From Dromiciops gliroides (Eukaryota; Chordata; Mammalia; Microbiotheria; Microbiotheriidae): 64,000 nt of DNA. The position numbers were made by a program, and so were the translations under genes. The stretch lies in contig NC_057863.1 in assembly GCF_019393635.1 (NCBI RefSeq), positions 572,578,284 through 572,642,283 on the forward strand. The letters run 5' to 3'. Within the stretch, counting starts at the first letter, position 1. The number at the start of each line of letters is the position of its first letter. Shown in pieces: positions 1 through 10,703 of the stretch. The notes beneath the pieces were generated by a model. That model was given only the letters and a program-made list of their open reading frames with translations, was not told where the DNA came from and did no database searches.

Positions 1-49
1 ATCATAGAAATAAATCATGCATCAGTAAGAATGGAAAGTTCTTTTTTAT

Positions 50-272
50 TTTTAATATTTCCACATTAGTCATGTTGAGAAAGAAAAATCAGAACAAAAG
101 GGAAAAAAATGGGAAAGAAAAAACAAAAAACAAGTGAAAATAGTATGCCTCAATCTGCATTAAGACCCCATATTTCTTTCTCTGGATGTGGAGAACATTC
201 TCCATCATGAATCTTTTGGAACTGTCTTGGGTCACTGTATGGCTGAGAAGAGCTAAGTCTATCACAGTTGGA
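50..272 (-). mobile_element. L1 3' end (antisense)
   Basis: Read on the minus strand, this matches the 3'-UTR found repeatedly in the window: the 'aatgatccaagac' type segment, then 'ctccacatccag', 'gttctgattctt' and 'gactaatgtgg'. It is a 5'-truncated L1-type insertion, cut by the window edge region. Confidence 0.75.
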
Positions 273-411
273 TTGGAAAGTTCTGAAGAGGTAATGAGTA
301 GATAATTTTTGAACTGCTCACTACTATTTGGAGCAACTGGACTTGAATCACTCCTCCAAGGAGGAGAAAGATGAAAACTCTTGCTTATACAAAGAAGGTA
401 ATTTTCTCCCC

Positions 412-700
412 AGGGCAGCTACATGGCCCTGAAGTTGGGAGGGCCTCAATTCAAATCTCACCTCTGACACTATATGACCCTGGGCAAGTCACTTAACCCC
501 AATTGCCTTAAACATCCAGGGCCATCTCTGGTTGTCCTGAGACATATCTTGCCATTGGACCCAGATGGCTCTGGAGGAGAGAGTGAGGTTGGTGACTTTG
601 CACAGTCCTGCCTCACTTAAATCCAATTCACTGCAAGTTCATGACAGCACCTCCTGATGTCATGGTCCCCTTTGAGAATGAAGGACAAATAACAACAACA
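412..700 (+). mobile_element. long-tailed tRNA SINE
   Basis: A degraded tRNA/MIR-like head and core (CCTGGGCAAGTCACTTAACC) is followed by a roughly 170-bp tail running from 'aaacatccagggccatct' to 'gaatgaaggacaaa' and ending in ACA repeats. The ACA tail suggests mobilisation by an RTE-type LINE rather than L1. Other copies are at 37.9, 56.2-56.7 and 62.6 kb. Confidence 0.8.
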
Positions 701-828
701 ATTATCCCCCCTCCTTCAGCTCACTAGTTCCATGTGTTGCCTGCAGATATAATTCAGTTCCTCCAGTATTATGTTCACTTGGTCATTGGAGATTTCATGT
801 TTAGAGTACCAGTTCAATTAAAAAATTT

Positions 829-976
829 TGGGGGAGGGGGAGGAAGGGCAATGGGGGTTAAGTGACTTGCCCAGAGTCACACAGCTAAGTGTCAAATATC
901 TGAGGCCAGATTTGAACTCAGGTCCTCCTGAATCCAGGACCAGTGTTTTATCCACTGCACCACCTAGATGCCCCCC
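829..976 (-). mobile_element. tRNA SINE (WSINE/WALLSI-like)
   Basis: Minus-strand copy of the common SINE: head (GGGCATCTAGGTGG) at the right, MIR-like core GTGTGACTCTGGGCAAGTCA, tail at the left. The tail has lost its pure T run, so the copy is fairly old. Confidence 0.85.
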
Positions 977-1393
977 TCAATTAAAATTTATTGATAGTCT
1001 AAAACCTGTATAATTTTCATCACTTTCTGTCTCCTTTTAACTACTCTGCCACTGTCATTGCAGAAGTAGAAAGGGTGACAAAGGACTGAAGACATTATTA
1101 CCAAGTGACCGGGCAACTGGTTTTAAGCCTTTGCTTTCAGGTAACCTGGTCCACAGAAAACTGGCTCACTAAAAGCATGTAATGTCATAATATATTATCA
1201 TTTAAAACAGATCCTTTAATGTAGAAGCTGCTAGATCTTGTGCTATCCTGACTGGGGCTCCACAGTACTTGAATTCTTTCTTTTTGGCAGCTTGCAATAT
1301 TTTCTTCTTGACCTGAGAGCTCTGTCATTTGGCTATAATATTCCTAGGAGTTTTCCTTTTGGGATCTCTTTCTGGAGGTGATCAGTGAATTCT

Positions 1394-1546
1394 TTTTTTT
1401 TTTTTTTGGTGAGGCAATTGGGGTTAAGTGACTTGCCCAGGGTCACACAGCTAGTAAGTGTCAAGTGTCTGAGGCTGGATTTGAACTCAGGTCCTCCTGA
1501 CTCCAAGGCCGGTGCTCTATGCACTGTACCACCTAGGTGCCCCGGG
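1394..1546 (-). mobile_element. tRNA SINE inside the HAL1-like element
   Basis: Full-length minus-strand SINE with a T-rich left end. Direct repeats GAATTCT flank it (1387-1393 and 1547-1553), so it entered the ORF1 remnant after that element was in place. Confidence 0.9.
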
Positions 1547-1742
1547 GAATTCTTTAAATTTCTATTTTAGCTTCTTCTTCTAGAATTTCAGGGCAATTTT
1601 CCCTGAGAATATCTTGGAAGATGATGTCTAAGCTCTTTCTTTGATCATGGTTTTCAGGTAGACCAATAATTTTCAAATTATCTCTCCTGGACCTATTTTC
1701 CAGGTCAGCATATTTTCCCAGAAGATATTTCACATTGCCCTC

Positions 1743-1925
1743 TTATTTTTTATTCATTTGGATTTGCTTTATTGTGTCTTGGTTTCTCATAAAGTCACTG
1801 GCTTCCATTTGTTCAATCCTCATTCTTAGGCAATTATTTTCATCAGAGAGCTTTTGTACCTCCTTTTCCATTTGGCCAATTTGACTTTTCAAGCTGTTTA
1901 CTTTTTTCTCATGTCTTTCCTGCAT
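1743..1925 (-). pseudogene. L1/HAL1 ORF1 coiled-coil fragment
   Basis: About 60 residues on the minus strand form a charged heptad-like coiled coil (SLKSQIGQMEKEVQKLSDE), the trimerisation region of L1 ORF1-type RNA-binding proteins. The same block occurs at 45059-45340. Stops and missing flanks make it non-functional. Confidence 0.7.
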
Positions 1926-2876
1926 CTACCTCATTTCTCTTTCCATTAAGGGACCGGAGGGCATAACATATGATATTCCAAAGGGCAAAGAAAATGGGAT
2001 TGCAACCAAGAATCACCTACCCAGCAAAACTCAGCGTAATCTTTCAGCTGAAAAAATGGGATTTTAATGAAAAAGAAGACTTTCAGATATGTGTGATGAA
2101 AAGACCTGAACTGAATGGCAAATTTGACTTTCAAATACAAGACACTAGAGAACTATAAAAAAATTGGAGCTGGGGGACATACCTGGGGTTGTAGGGGTTC
2201 AGGGGTGATACTTTGTCCACTGTGTCACTTAGCAAGGTGATGACATCTTTAGGGTTAAATTGAGGGATAAAGGGAATTCACTGGGGGAGGGGGAAGGGCA
2301 GAGGTGAAATCCTACATGAAAGAAACAGGAAAAGGCTTATGGAGTGGGGGAAGAGATGGGAGAGGAACAGGGCAGTAAATGAATTTTACACTCATCAGAA
2401 AAGGCTCAAAGACCTTAAACTCATCAGAGTTGGCTCAAGGAGGGACTAACACACACACCCAACTGGGTGGAGTAATCTATTTAATCTGGGCAGTAAATGA
2501 GCCTAACACTCATCAGAATTGGCTCAAAGACCTCAATCTCATTAGAATTGGCTCAAGGAGGGAATAATATACACACTCAATTGGGTAGAGTAATCTCTCT
2601 AACCCTGCAGGAAAATAGGAGGGAAAGGGGATAAAGAGAGAGGGACAAAAGAAGGAAGGGCAGAGTGGGAGAGGGGACAGACAGAAGCAAATCCCTTTTG
2701 AAGAGGGATAGGATGAAAGAAGATGGATAATAGAATAAATAGCATGGGGAAGGGAATAGGATGGAAGGGAAACAGTTAACAATAGTAATCATGAAAAAGA
2801 GAAAAGGGGGAAAATTGTACAAAAAATATTTATAGCAACTCTTGGTGGAGGCTAAGAATTGAGAATCAAGGGAATG

Positions 2877-3040
2877 AAGGGGCAGCTAGATGGCGAAGTG
2901 GTTAAAGCACGGGCCCTGGATTCAGGAGTACCTGAGTTCAAATCTGGCCTCAGACACTTGACACTTACTAGCTGTGTGACCCTGGGCAAGTCACTTAACC
3001 CCCTATTGCCTGCAAAAAAAAAAAAAAAAAGAGAGAGATA
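2877..3040 (+). mobile_element. tRNA SINE with 16-bp TSD
   Basis: Full-length plus-strand copy with A tail. A perfect 16-bp duplication GAGAATCAAGGGAATG lies at 2861-2876 and 3041-3056. The A-box-like TGGCGAAGTGG and B-box-like GTTCAAATCTG of the tRNA head are visible. Confidence 0.95.
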
Positions 3041-3773
3041 GAGAATCAAGGGAATGTCCATCAATTGAGGAATGATGGAAAAAGCTGTGCTATATGATTG
3101 TAGTGGAATGGTCTTGTGCTACAGGAAATGACAAACAGGATGATTCCAGAAAAACCTGGAAAGACTAATGAGCATTGATGTATAGTGAAGTGAACAGAGC
3201 TGGGAGGACATTGTGCATAGTAATAGCAGTATTGTTCAATGAGCAATTGTGAATGACTTAACTACTCTCAGCAATGCAATGATCCAAGACAATCCCAAGG
3301 AACTAATGAGGAAGCTTACTATGCACCCCTATAGAAAGAACTGATAAAAAGAACACTTGTGGATTGTACATATATAACCTGGTTGCAGTCTTGTGGAGCG
3401 GGGAGGAAAGGGAGGGAGGGAGGGAGAAAAATTTGGAACTCTAAATCTAATGAAAATGAATGCTGAAAACTACCCTTATATGTAACTGGAAAATAAAATA
3501 AATGTATGTTGCTGAAAAAAATAAAATAAAACAGATCTTATCTGAACTAAATTTTTACTATTTCATTTATTTCTTCATATACACATATATCTTCAAATGG
3601 AAATCCTAAATTAAATAGTAATATGATTTCATATCTTCTTATAATATAATTCTATAATTCAAAATTGTCTCTATGTCATGTTGACACTCAGTCCTGTTCA
3701 CTTCACCTATACCTAAACATTCCAGTTCATTCCACTGAATTTTTATCACATAGTCTCCCCAGAGTCTTAGTTT

Positions 3774-3930
3774 AATTTTTTTGTTTGTTTTTTTGTGGGG
3801 CAATGAAGGTTAAGTGACTTGCCCAAGGTCACACAGCTAGTCCGAATCAAGTGTCTGAGGCCAGATTTGAACTCAGGTCCTCCTGAATCCAGGGCCGGTG
3901 CTTTATCCACTGTGCCACCTAGTTGCCCCC
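3774..3930 (-). mobile_element. tRNA SINE with TSD
   Basis: Minus-strand full-length SINE, flanked by CAGAGTCTTAGTTT at 3760-3773 and 3931-3944. Confidence 0.92.
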
Positions 3931-3944
3931 CAGAGTCTTAGTTT

Positions 3945-5687
3945 TAAGCTAGTAAGGCCTATAGTTATTTAGCAATTAAAGTTTAAAAACCACACTGAGA
4001 CTTTGAGGTCATTCTACATAACATAAATACTTTTTGGTCAAGACATTTCTTTTCCTTTTTTTTTCATATAATGGCCTTTGGGTTCTTTAAATCTTTTACA
4101 TCTAAATTGAAAGGCTAAGCACATTTTAGGCAAAAACATTTAATTTGTCCTTAAGCTCTCTTGAGTTGCAGCCTCTCAATAATACAGTTAGTCGTGCCTC
4201 ATTCACATAAAGAGAGAGGGTGTGGAATACATTCATATTTCATGATGGCCAAGTAGGCTAGAAACTAGATTAGTCTGTTCTTCCAGATGGTTTAATTTGG
4301 TGGAACAAATATTTTGGCTAGTTCAGATAAACCAGTGGCTAACAATTCTCTAAAAATATTTTGGAGGTTTCTTAGTTGCTTCCCACTCTCCTTTATCTCT
4401 CTTTTTGAGAAAAGCTTGCTCCTACTCTCTGCCATATATTTACCTTACATACACATACAATGTCTGTCTTCCTTTAAAAGCTGAGGTTAAAACTAAGAAC
4501 TTGTTCCTTTTTGAAACTACTTTGGCCACAGATTTCTTTATGAAGAAAGTTCATTCAAACTCAATTTCAAAGAGTTTGTAACTCCAGCAGAACAAAACAT
4601 TTTGAAGACAAATTTAAATGGAAGGCTTACAAAGATTGGGGGGGGGGGTTTGGCTTTGTTTTTAAAAACAAATTTAAAGTGGTTTCAAGACATCCCTGAG
4701 GACTGGATTTCAAAGGAAAGTTTCGACATGCCCCCTTAGCTTTTATTATTACCATTAGAACACAGAGGGGAGAGAACATTTTAGCAGCAATTGAGGGTAA
4801 TTTATTGTATGTATATACTTGTCTATGATTTATATCCTGATTGTTTGCAACAAGAGTTTGAGGTGACTTACAGAATTAAATATAATTTAAAACAGGACAG
4901 TTAAAAAAAAAACAGAAGAAACACCAGTTAAGAAGAATAGAGAAATAGATGTTATCTGGCACCTGGGATGAGTTAGTTTCTGAAGTTGAGTTACTGTATT
5001 TAGCTCTGAGTTTCCTGACAATTGAGAAGTGTTTAAAGAATGTAAGTGATGGAGAAGGGAAGGATGGGAGATGTGGAAGGAATTTAGGAAGAGAGAATAA
5101 ATTGAAAGTGTAGATTTGACCACATTTTAAAAAATTCTTATGGCATATAATCCCAGTACTTAAGAAATATTCTCCATTGTAAAGATAGATTCCAGTGGAG
5201 TGACATGCATTCTTTTAGCTGTTGTCAGCTGGATAAGATAGAATTTAGTATAATGACATTATAACTGAACTAAGAGAGGGGGAAGGAGAAGCTGAATAGC
5301 ATGATTTCTTGGTGAGCTCTTACCCTTTGTGTGCCCTCTTTAAGAACTTTTTAATTGTCTTGATAAAAATGGGAAGTGCTAAATAAAGTATAATGAAAGG
5401 AAATGAATGGGCAGCAAAAAAGACCCATGGGTTAAGAAACTGACATGAGTGATATGTGTGTGGTACACCAACTAAGCAAACAAAAACATTTTTCAGAGGT
5501 GTCTGTAAAACCCCTACTAGGTAGTCCTTCTGGAATGATACGAAACAAGTTGTTTGATTTTTATTATATTCTTGTTTCTTCCAAGAATAACCTGCCTAAA
5601 ATTGAACTTCCTGTTGCTTTCCTTCTTCATATAACAAAAATAAATTCTAAGATGATGGGATCAAATTAACTATTGCAAAATATATTC
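3945..5687. other. unique intergenic DNA
   Basis: AT-rich sequence without a recognisable repeat or conserved coding frame. Short open frames here (for example 4887-5123 minus and 5445-5669 plus) have no family resemblance. Confidence 0.45.
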
Positions 5688-5696
5688 AGAGACCAT

Positions 5697-5699
5697 GTT

Positions 5700-5744
<45 letters not shown>

Positions 5745-5881
5745 TGCGGGGCAATGGGGGTTAAGTGACTTGCCCAGGGTCACACAGCTAGTAAGTGTTA
5801 AGTGTCTGAGGCCGGATTTGAACTCAGGTACTCCTGACTCCAGGGCTGGTGCTCTATCCACTGGGCCACCTAGCCGCCCCT
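5697..5881 (-). mobile_element. tRNA SINE with expanded (TTG)n tail
   Basis: Minus-strand SINE flanked by AGAGACCAT (5688-5696 and 5882-5890). Instead of a pure T run, its tail is about 14 GTT units (5702-5743), a microsatellite grown from the A tail. Read on the minus strand this gives an artificial polyglutamine frame. Confidence 0.9.
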
Positions 5882-5890
5882 AGAGACCAT

Positions 5891-6689
5891 TTTTAATGAA
5901 AAAAAAGAGATGCCACCTTGCCATAGCCCAAAATGTAGGATCCTACAGAGACCAAATAGGAAATTCATGTCTAACTCCCCTAACCTAATTTATACAGAAG
6001 GAAGGAATGTTATTCCTGGTAATCTATATATTACAACAAAATTTCACCATTGTGAAATGTGTGGGTGCCTTATAGTCTTCCTTTTTAATGGGGTTTGGCT
6101 TTTAGTCTCAGGAGCTATTTAAATTATGAATGACCTTCATAATAGACAGAAGGCATAAGAGAAGGAGAAGACAAAGACTAGCATAGAGATTATTACTTAC
6201 TTAATAATCTGGCATACTCGATAAGAGGGCAAGTTTAGGGGGATTAACGAAGTGAGATGTCCTCCTCTCCAGGGCACTATACTAACACCTGGGCATACCA
6301 CAAGCAAGCAGGAAGGTTCTGATCCTCAGAGCTTAGAGCACAATAGGAGAAGACAACACATAAATGGGAGCTGGAATGGAAAGGAAGGGGGGTAGAGTTC
6401 AGGCAGCATGGTTTGGAACTCACCAGTAAGTGGTGTAGTGGCCTGATTCTAAGCAAAGCAAGGTAAAAGTTCACCTACCAGAGACCAGTGATCTAGGGGC
6501 AGAATCCAAGCCCCAGTGGTAAAAAGAGAGCTAGTTTTTATATATTGCTTTAGAAAGTAAACTATTACTGACAAGTAAGCAAGATAAACCCAGATCCATT
6601 CCCCCCCCACCAAAAAAGCAAAAATGACAGCAAATACTCTAACGTCTGAGGAAGCTTGTCAAAATAATGAATAAACAAATTAACAAATT
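5891..6689. other. unique intergenic DNA
   Basis: I see no repeat family or coding exon in this stretch. Confidence 0.4.
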
Positions 6690-7475
6690 TGAAAGCTAAC
6701 AAATTGAAGATTAACAAATTTGAAAAAATGGAAAATGAGAAATGCTGGAGGGGCTGTGAGAAAACAGGTATACTAATGTGTTGTTCATGGAGATATGACT
6801 TGGTCCAGTCATTCTACAAAGTAATTTGGAATTATGCCCCCAAAGTTATTAAACTTTGGATTTGATCGAGTAATACTACTTCCTAGGCCTATAATTCATG
6901 GGGAAAAAAATAGGGGAAGGACTAACATGTACAAAAAACATTTACAGTGGCTCTTTTTTTTGTGTGTGATGGCAAAGAACTAGAAAGTAAGGAGGTGCCT
7001 GTCAATTGTGGAATGGCTGAACAAGTCGTGAGATATGAATTCAATGGAATATTATAAAGCTGTAAGAAATCATGAAGGGGATGGTTTCAGAGAAACCTAG
7101 GAAGGTTTGTATGAACTGATGAAGAATAAAGTGACCAGAACTAAGAGTAAAATGCATATAATAGGGGCAGCTAGGTGGCACAGTAGATAAAGCACCAGCC
7201 CTGGGTTCAAGAGGACCTGAGTTCAAATCTGACCTCAGACACTTGACACTTACTAGCTGTGTGACTCTGGGCAAGTCACTTAACCTTCATTGCCCTGCCC
7301 AAAACATGTATATAATAACAATACAACACAATTATATACAAAACAATTGTATCCAACATAATAGATCTGTCCTTTCAATAACAACATTATTATAAAGACA
7401 AATGGCTCTGAAAGACTTAAAAAATTCTGATCAATGCAATGAACCACCATGATTCTAGAGAGCTCATAATGAAAC
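6690..7475 (+). mobile_element. L1 ORF2 C-terminal/3' fragment
   Basis: Decayed plus-strand L1: 'gaaatgctggaggggctgtg' corresponds to the Cys-rich CWRGC segment near the ORF2 C-terminus. Then follow the 'ggaattatgcccccaaag' block and the tail of the ORF. A SINE at 7164-7309 interrupts it. Several stops; not functional. Confidence 0.75.
7164..7309 (+). mobile_element. tRNA SINE
   Basis: Full-length plus-strand copy beginning GGGGCAGCTAGGTGGCACAG, with the TCACTTAACC core. ATATAATA repeats flank it, and it lies inside the L1 remnant. Confidence 0.9.
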
Positions 7476-7621
7476 ATATTACCTACCTCTTGACAGATGT
7501 GATGGACTCAAAGTATAGGTTGAATGTACATAAACATACATATTTGCACATGTGTGTACATATATGGGTAAATATATTCATATGTGCACACACATGCATA
7601 CACATACACACACAGGTCTAG

Positions 7622-7736
7622 ATTAATCAATCATTTATTAAGCACTTTCTATGTGCCGGGCACTATGGTAAGTGCCAGCAATACAAAGAAAAAAACAAAA
7701 CAACTTGCCTTTGAGGAGTTTACATTCTAAGGGAAA
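7622..7736 (-). mobile_element. L2 3' fragment (antisense)
   Basis: 'catttattaagcactttcta' and 'gccgggcactatggtaagtg' are the reverse complement of the LINE2 3' end (…ggcacatagtaggtgctcaa…). Confidence 0.75.
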
Positions 7737-7739
7737 CAA

Positions 7740-8082
7740 CATTGTTCATAGTAATGTGTGACCTATTATCACTTCTAACTCTCTAGACTTCTTTCTTCAC
7801 CATGCCTTAGCAATTTTCTCATCCTGGAATTCCACACTGCCTCTGAGGCCCTTCCCTTAATAGGTTAGTTCCTCTGGGAACCTCCATTTTATAGAAAGTT
7901 ACCCAGCCAGATATGTTCATTCCTTCATTTTTCCCCCCCCAGACTTCTTTCTCTACTATATGCTTTCTCCTTTTTGCCTCCACATTAGGTGATCTGGGCA
8001 TGTTCCAAGATCCTGTTATATTTGAATTCCCAACACTTAGAGAGTGTTAGCTACATAGTAAATATTTAACACGTGCTTCTTG
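7740..8082 (+). mobile_element. L2 3' fragment (sense)
   Basis: Plus-strand L2-like 3' region with 'cctggaattccacactgcc' and an end of the 'agctacatagtaaatattta' type. Diverged. Confidence 0.55.
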
Positions 8083-8084
8083 AC

Positions 8085-8270
8085 TTAAATGAAAGCCAGA
8101 AGAGACCTCAAAGGCCTTCTAGTACAATCCCTTCATTTAATAAATGAGGAGACTGAGGCCAAAGGAGGTTAAGTGATTTACCCGAGACATAGGCAGCAAG
8201 GGTCAGAGGCAGAATTTGAACACAAGCCCTCTGACTCCAAAGTCAGTGATCTCTTCATTGTGCTATACTT
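8085..8270 (-). mobile_element. MIR-type SINE (antisense)
   Basis: 'gaggagactgaggccaaagg' followed by 'aggttaagtgatttaccc' and a core-like stretch is a diverged antisense MIR. Confidence 0.65.
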
Positions 8271-8318
8271 GCTTCATAACTCGTATACATATAAGTACTT
8301 AGGGAACAAGTGTTTTTC

Positions 8319-8478
8319 TTTTCTTTTCTTTTTTTTGGGAGTGAGGCAGTTGGGGTTAAGTGACTTGCCTAGGGTCACACAGCTAGTACTTGTTAAGTGT
8401 CTGAGGCCGGATTTGAATTCAGGTCCTCCTGACTCCAGGGCCGGTGCTCTATCCACTGCACCACCTAGCTGCCCCCCC
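8319..8478 (-). mobile_element. tRNA SINE with TSD
   Basis: Minus-strand full-length SINE flanked by AACAAGTGTTTTTC (8305-8318 and 8479-8492). Confidence 0.93.
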
Positions 8479-8484
8479 AACAAG

Positions 8485-9925
8485 TGTTTTTCAAGCATTT
8501 ATTTTATACCGGCATGGTGCTCAGTGGCAGGAATACAAAGAAAGGCAAAAATAGGGTCCTGTCCTCCAAGCGTGAGCCACTTCTCATGAGGGAGACTGTA
8601 CAAACAATGGATAGACAAGGTATATTCGGTATAAATGGAAGGTCATCTCAGAGGGAAGGCACTAGGGGCAGGGCTAGCACTTGAGAAAGGCCTCCTTCAG
8701 AAGGTAGGGCTTAATCTGAGAAGAGAAGAAAGGAATCCAGGGAAACCCTTATGTGTTGAGGAGGAAGAGGAGGAGCATTCCAGGCATGCAGAACATGCTA
8801 GAGAAGAGGCCTGGAACAGAATGATGAAGTGTTGTGGGGTTTTTTGGGGGGGATTGTGAGTTACAGTAAGGCCGGTGTCACTTGATGACATAGCAGATGG
8901 TGGGTAGTAAAGTGTAAACACACTGGGAAGCTCATGAAGGGCTTCAATAGCCAAACAGAGAATTTTCTATTTGATCTGGAGGTAATAGGGAGTCCCTGGA
9001 ATTTACCGAGTAGGAAAGTAACACATACTTTAGGAAGATCATTTTGGCAGCTGAGCATATAATGGATTGTAGAGGAAAGAGGCTTGAGGGAGGGAGACCA
9101 GGCCGACAGCTATTGCGATAGTTCAGGTGGGAGGTGATGAGAGCCTGCTCCGGAGTGGTAGCTGTGTGCGGAGAAGGGAGTGTACACGAGAGATGTTGTG
9201 AAGGTGAAAACCATAAGAATTGGCACATGATTGACTATGTAAGGTGAATGTGAGTGAGGGGTCAAGGAGGACACTGAGGTTGTAAGTTTGAGTGACTAAG
9301 AGGATGGTAGTGCCCTCAACAGAAATAGGGAAACTCAGAAGAGGAGAAGGTTTGCAGGGAGAGATAATGAGTTCTGTTTTGAACATGTTGAATTTGAGAT
9401 ATCTGTGGGACAACCAGTTCAAATAAAAAGAAACCTTTGTTTTGTTTTCGTTTTTTTATTTTTAGTGAGGCAATTGGGGTTAAGTGACTTGCCCAGGGTC
9501 ACACAGCTAGTAAGTGTCAAGTGTCTGAGGCCAGATTTGAACTCAGGTCCTCCTGAATCCAGGGCCGGTGCTCTGTCCACTGTGCCCACCTAGCTGCCCC
9601 GAACCCTTTGTTTTATTGATAACATAAAAAAGGAGACCAACCCCAGTTTAAAAAAATAAAGTTCAAGATGCCCAAGAGGAAGTTGATAAAGTAGGATTGG
9701 AGCCTAGGAGAGAGATATATGGTTTAAATATGTAGATCCGGGAATAATCTCCACAGAGATGATAATTTGATCTGGGGGAGCTGATGAGATCATCAAATGA
9801 GATAGTATAGGGGGAGATGAGAAAAGGGCTCAAGATAGAATCTTGGGGGACACCCTTGGTTAATGGGCATGACCTGGATGAAGAACAAGCAAAAGAGACT
9901 GAAAAGGAGCATTCAGCTAGGACAA
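8485..9925 (-). mobile_element. L2 ORF2 fragment (reverse transcriptase C-terminal half)
   Basis: On the minus strand the order is: RT finger/palm with a GVPQDSILSPFL motif (9663-9920), the catalytic YADD box degenerate as CGDY (plus-strand 9744-9755), a KTELIISP block (about 9360), the thumb region, and the L2 3' end near 8490. Frame changes and stops show it is dead. It is one insertion split by the SINE at 9444-9600. Confidence 0.82.
9444..9600 (-). mobile_element. tRNA SINE within L2
   Basis: Minus-strand full-length SINE inside the L2 ORF2 fragment. Flanks GAAACCTTTGTTTT (9430-9443) and GAACCCTTTGTTTT (9601-9614) are a one-mismatch TSD. Confidence 0.9.
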
Positions 9926-10215
9926 AACAAATACAAAGAAAATGAAAGGTGATTCTCTTGTGTGTATGGGAATGGGGAGGCACCAGCAACCTCATTAATC
10001 AGGAAAATGGCCCTTGATCTGAGCCTTTAAGGAAGTTGGGAATCCTAAGAAACAATGAGAAAACAGTACATTCCAGACATCAGGCATGTCCTGTGCAAAG
10101 GTATTAAGACAGGAAGATGGAATTCTGTGTGGAAAGAACAAGTAAGTCAGTTTGGCTGGAACACAGAATACAAGGAAGAGAAGTAATGAGTTCTAAGTCT
10201 AGAAACCTAGGCTAG

Positions 10216-10308
10216 GGGCAACTAGGTGGCATAGTGGATAAAGCATTGGCCCTGGACTCAGAAGGAACTGAGTTCAAATCTGGCCTCGGACACTTGAAAA
10301 AAAAGAAA
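10216..10308 (+). mobile_element. head-only truncated tRNA SINE with TSD
   Basis: Only the tRNA-derived head is present, from GGCAACTAGGTGG through the B-box-like GTTCAAATCTGG to GACACTTG, followed directly by an A-rich tail. The MIR-like core is absent. A perfect 14-bp repeat GAAACCTAGGCTAG (10202-10215 and 10309-10322) shows it inserted in this short form. Confidence 0.85.
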
Positions 10309-10544
10309 GAAACCTAGGCTAGAGCCAAATGGTGAAGGGTTTAAATGCCAAGCAGAAGTGTTTGTATGCCTGACCTCCCTGAATACCCATCCCATCACAA
10401 TTTAGGCACTTTCTCAGGCCACCTTGCCCCCAACTGATCACCTATATTCCCCACCTCTTTCCAGCTATACTAGCTATCTGACTCCCTGGGACAATTCTAT
10501 TTGCTGGTGAAACTCATATGGTCAATGATAACCTACCAGTTGTT

Positions 10545-10703
10545 TTTTGTTTTGTTTTGTTTTTTTGGTGGGGCAATGAGGGTTAAGTGACTTGCCCAGG
10601 GTCACACAGCTAATAAGTGTCAAGTGTTTGAGCCCGGATTTGAACTCAGTTCTTCCTGAATCCAGGGCCAGTGCTTTATCCACTGCACCACCTAGCTGCC
10701 CCC
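10545..10703 (-). mobile_element. tRNA SINE
   Basis: Minus-strand full-length SINE with a T/G-rich left tail and the head GGGGGCAGCTAGGTGG at the right end. Confidence 0.9.

Larger units (their letters stand above)
1214..3526 (+). mobile_element. HAL1-like L1 insertion with 5' inversion (twin priming)
   Basis: The insertion is flanked by an 11-bp duplication TAAAACAGATC (1203-1213 and 3527-3537). The left part (about 1214-1945) is inverted and reads on the minus strand as ORF1: a coiled coil, then an RRDNLKIIGLPE block and a KIEI-like C-terminal region. The right part (about 1942-3526) is forward and continues ORF1 where the inverted part stops, then a non-coding stretch with repeated 'cagaattggctcaa' blocks, then an ORF2 C-terminal remnant and L1 3'-UTR ending in an A-rich tail. 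No endonuclease or reverse transcriptase domain is present, as in half-L1 (HAL1) elements. SINEs at 1394-1546 and 2877-3040 interrupt it. Confidence 0.85.

Noticed and set aside
2877..2960. A tRNA gene in the SINE heads
   Set aside because: A- and B-box-like words are present but the cloverleaf is not maintained and the copies are dispersed SINEs with TSDs.
5670..5861. Polyglutamine protein
   Set aside because: The Q run is the (GTT)n tail of a SINE read on the minus strand.
8173..8589. Recurring GLSDLPRVTQLVSVKCLRPDLNSG-type peptides (also near 828, 1385, 5695, 9405, 22694, 56260)
   Set aside because: These are translations of the same tRNA SINE read antisense or sense, not a protein family.
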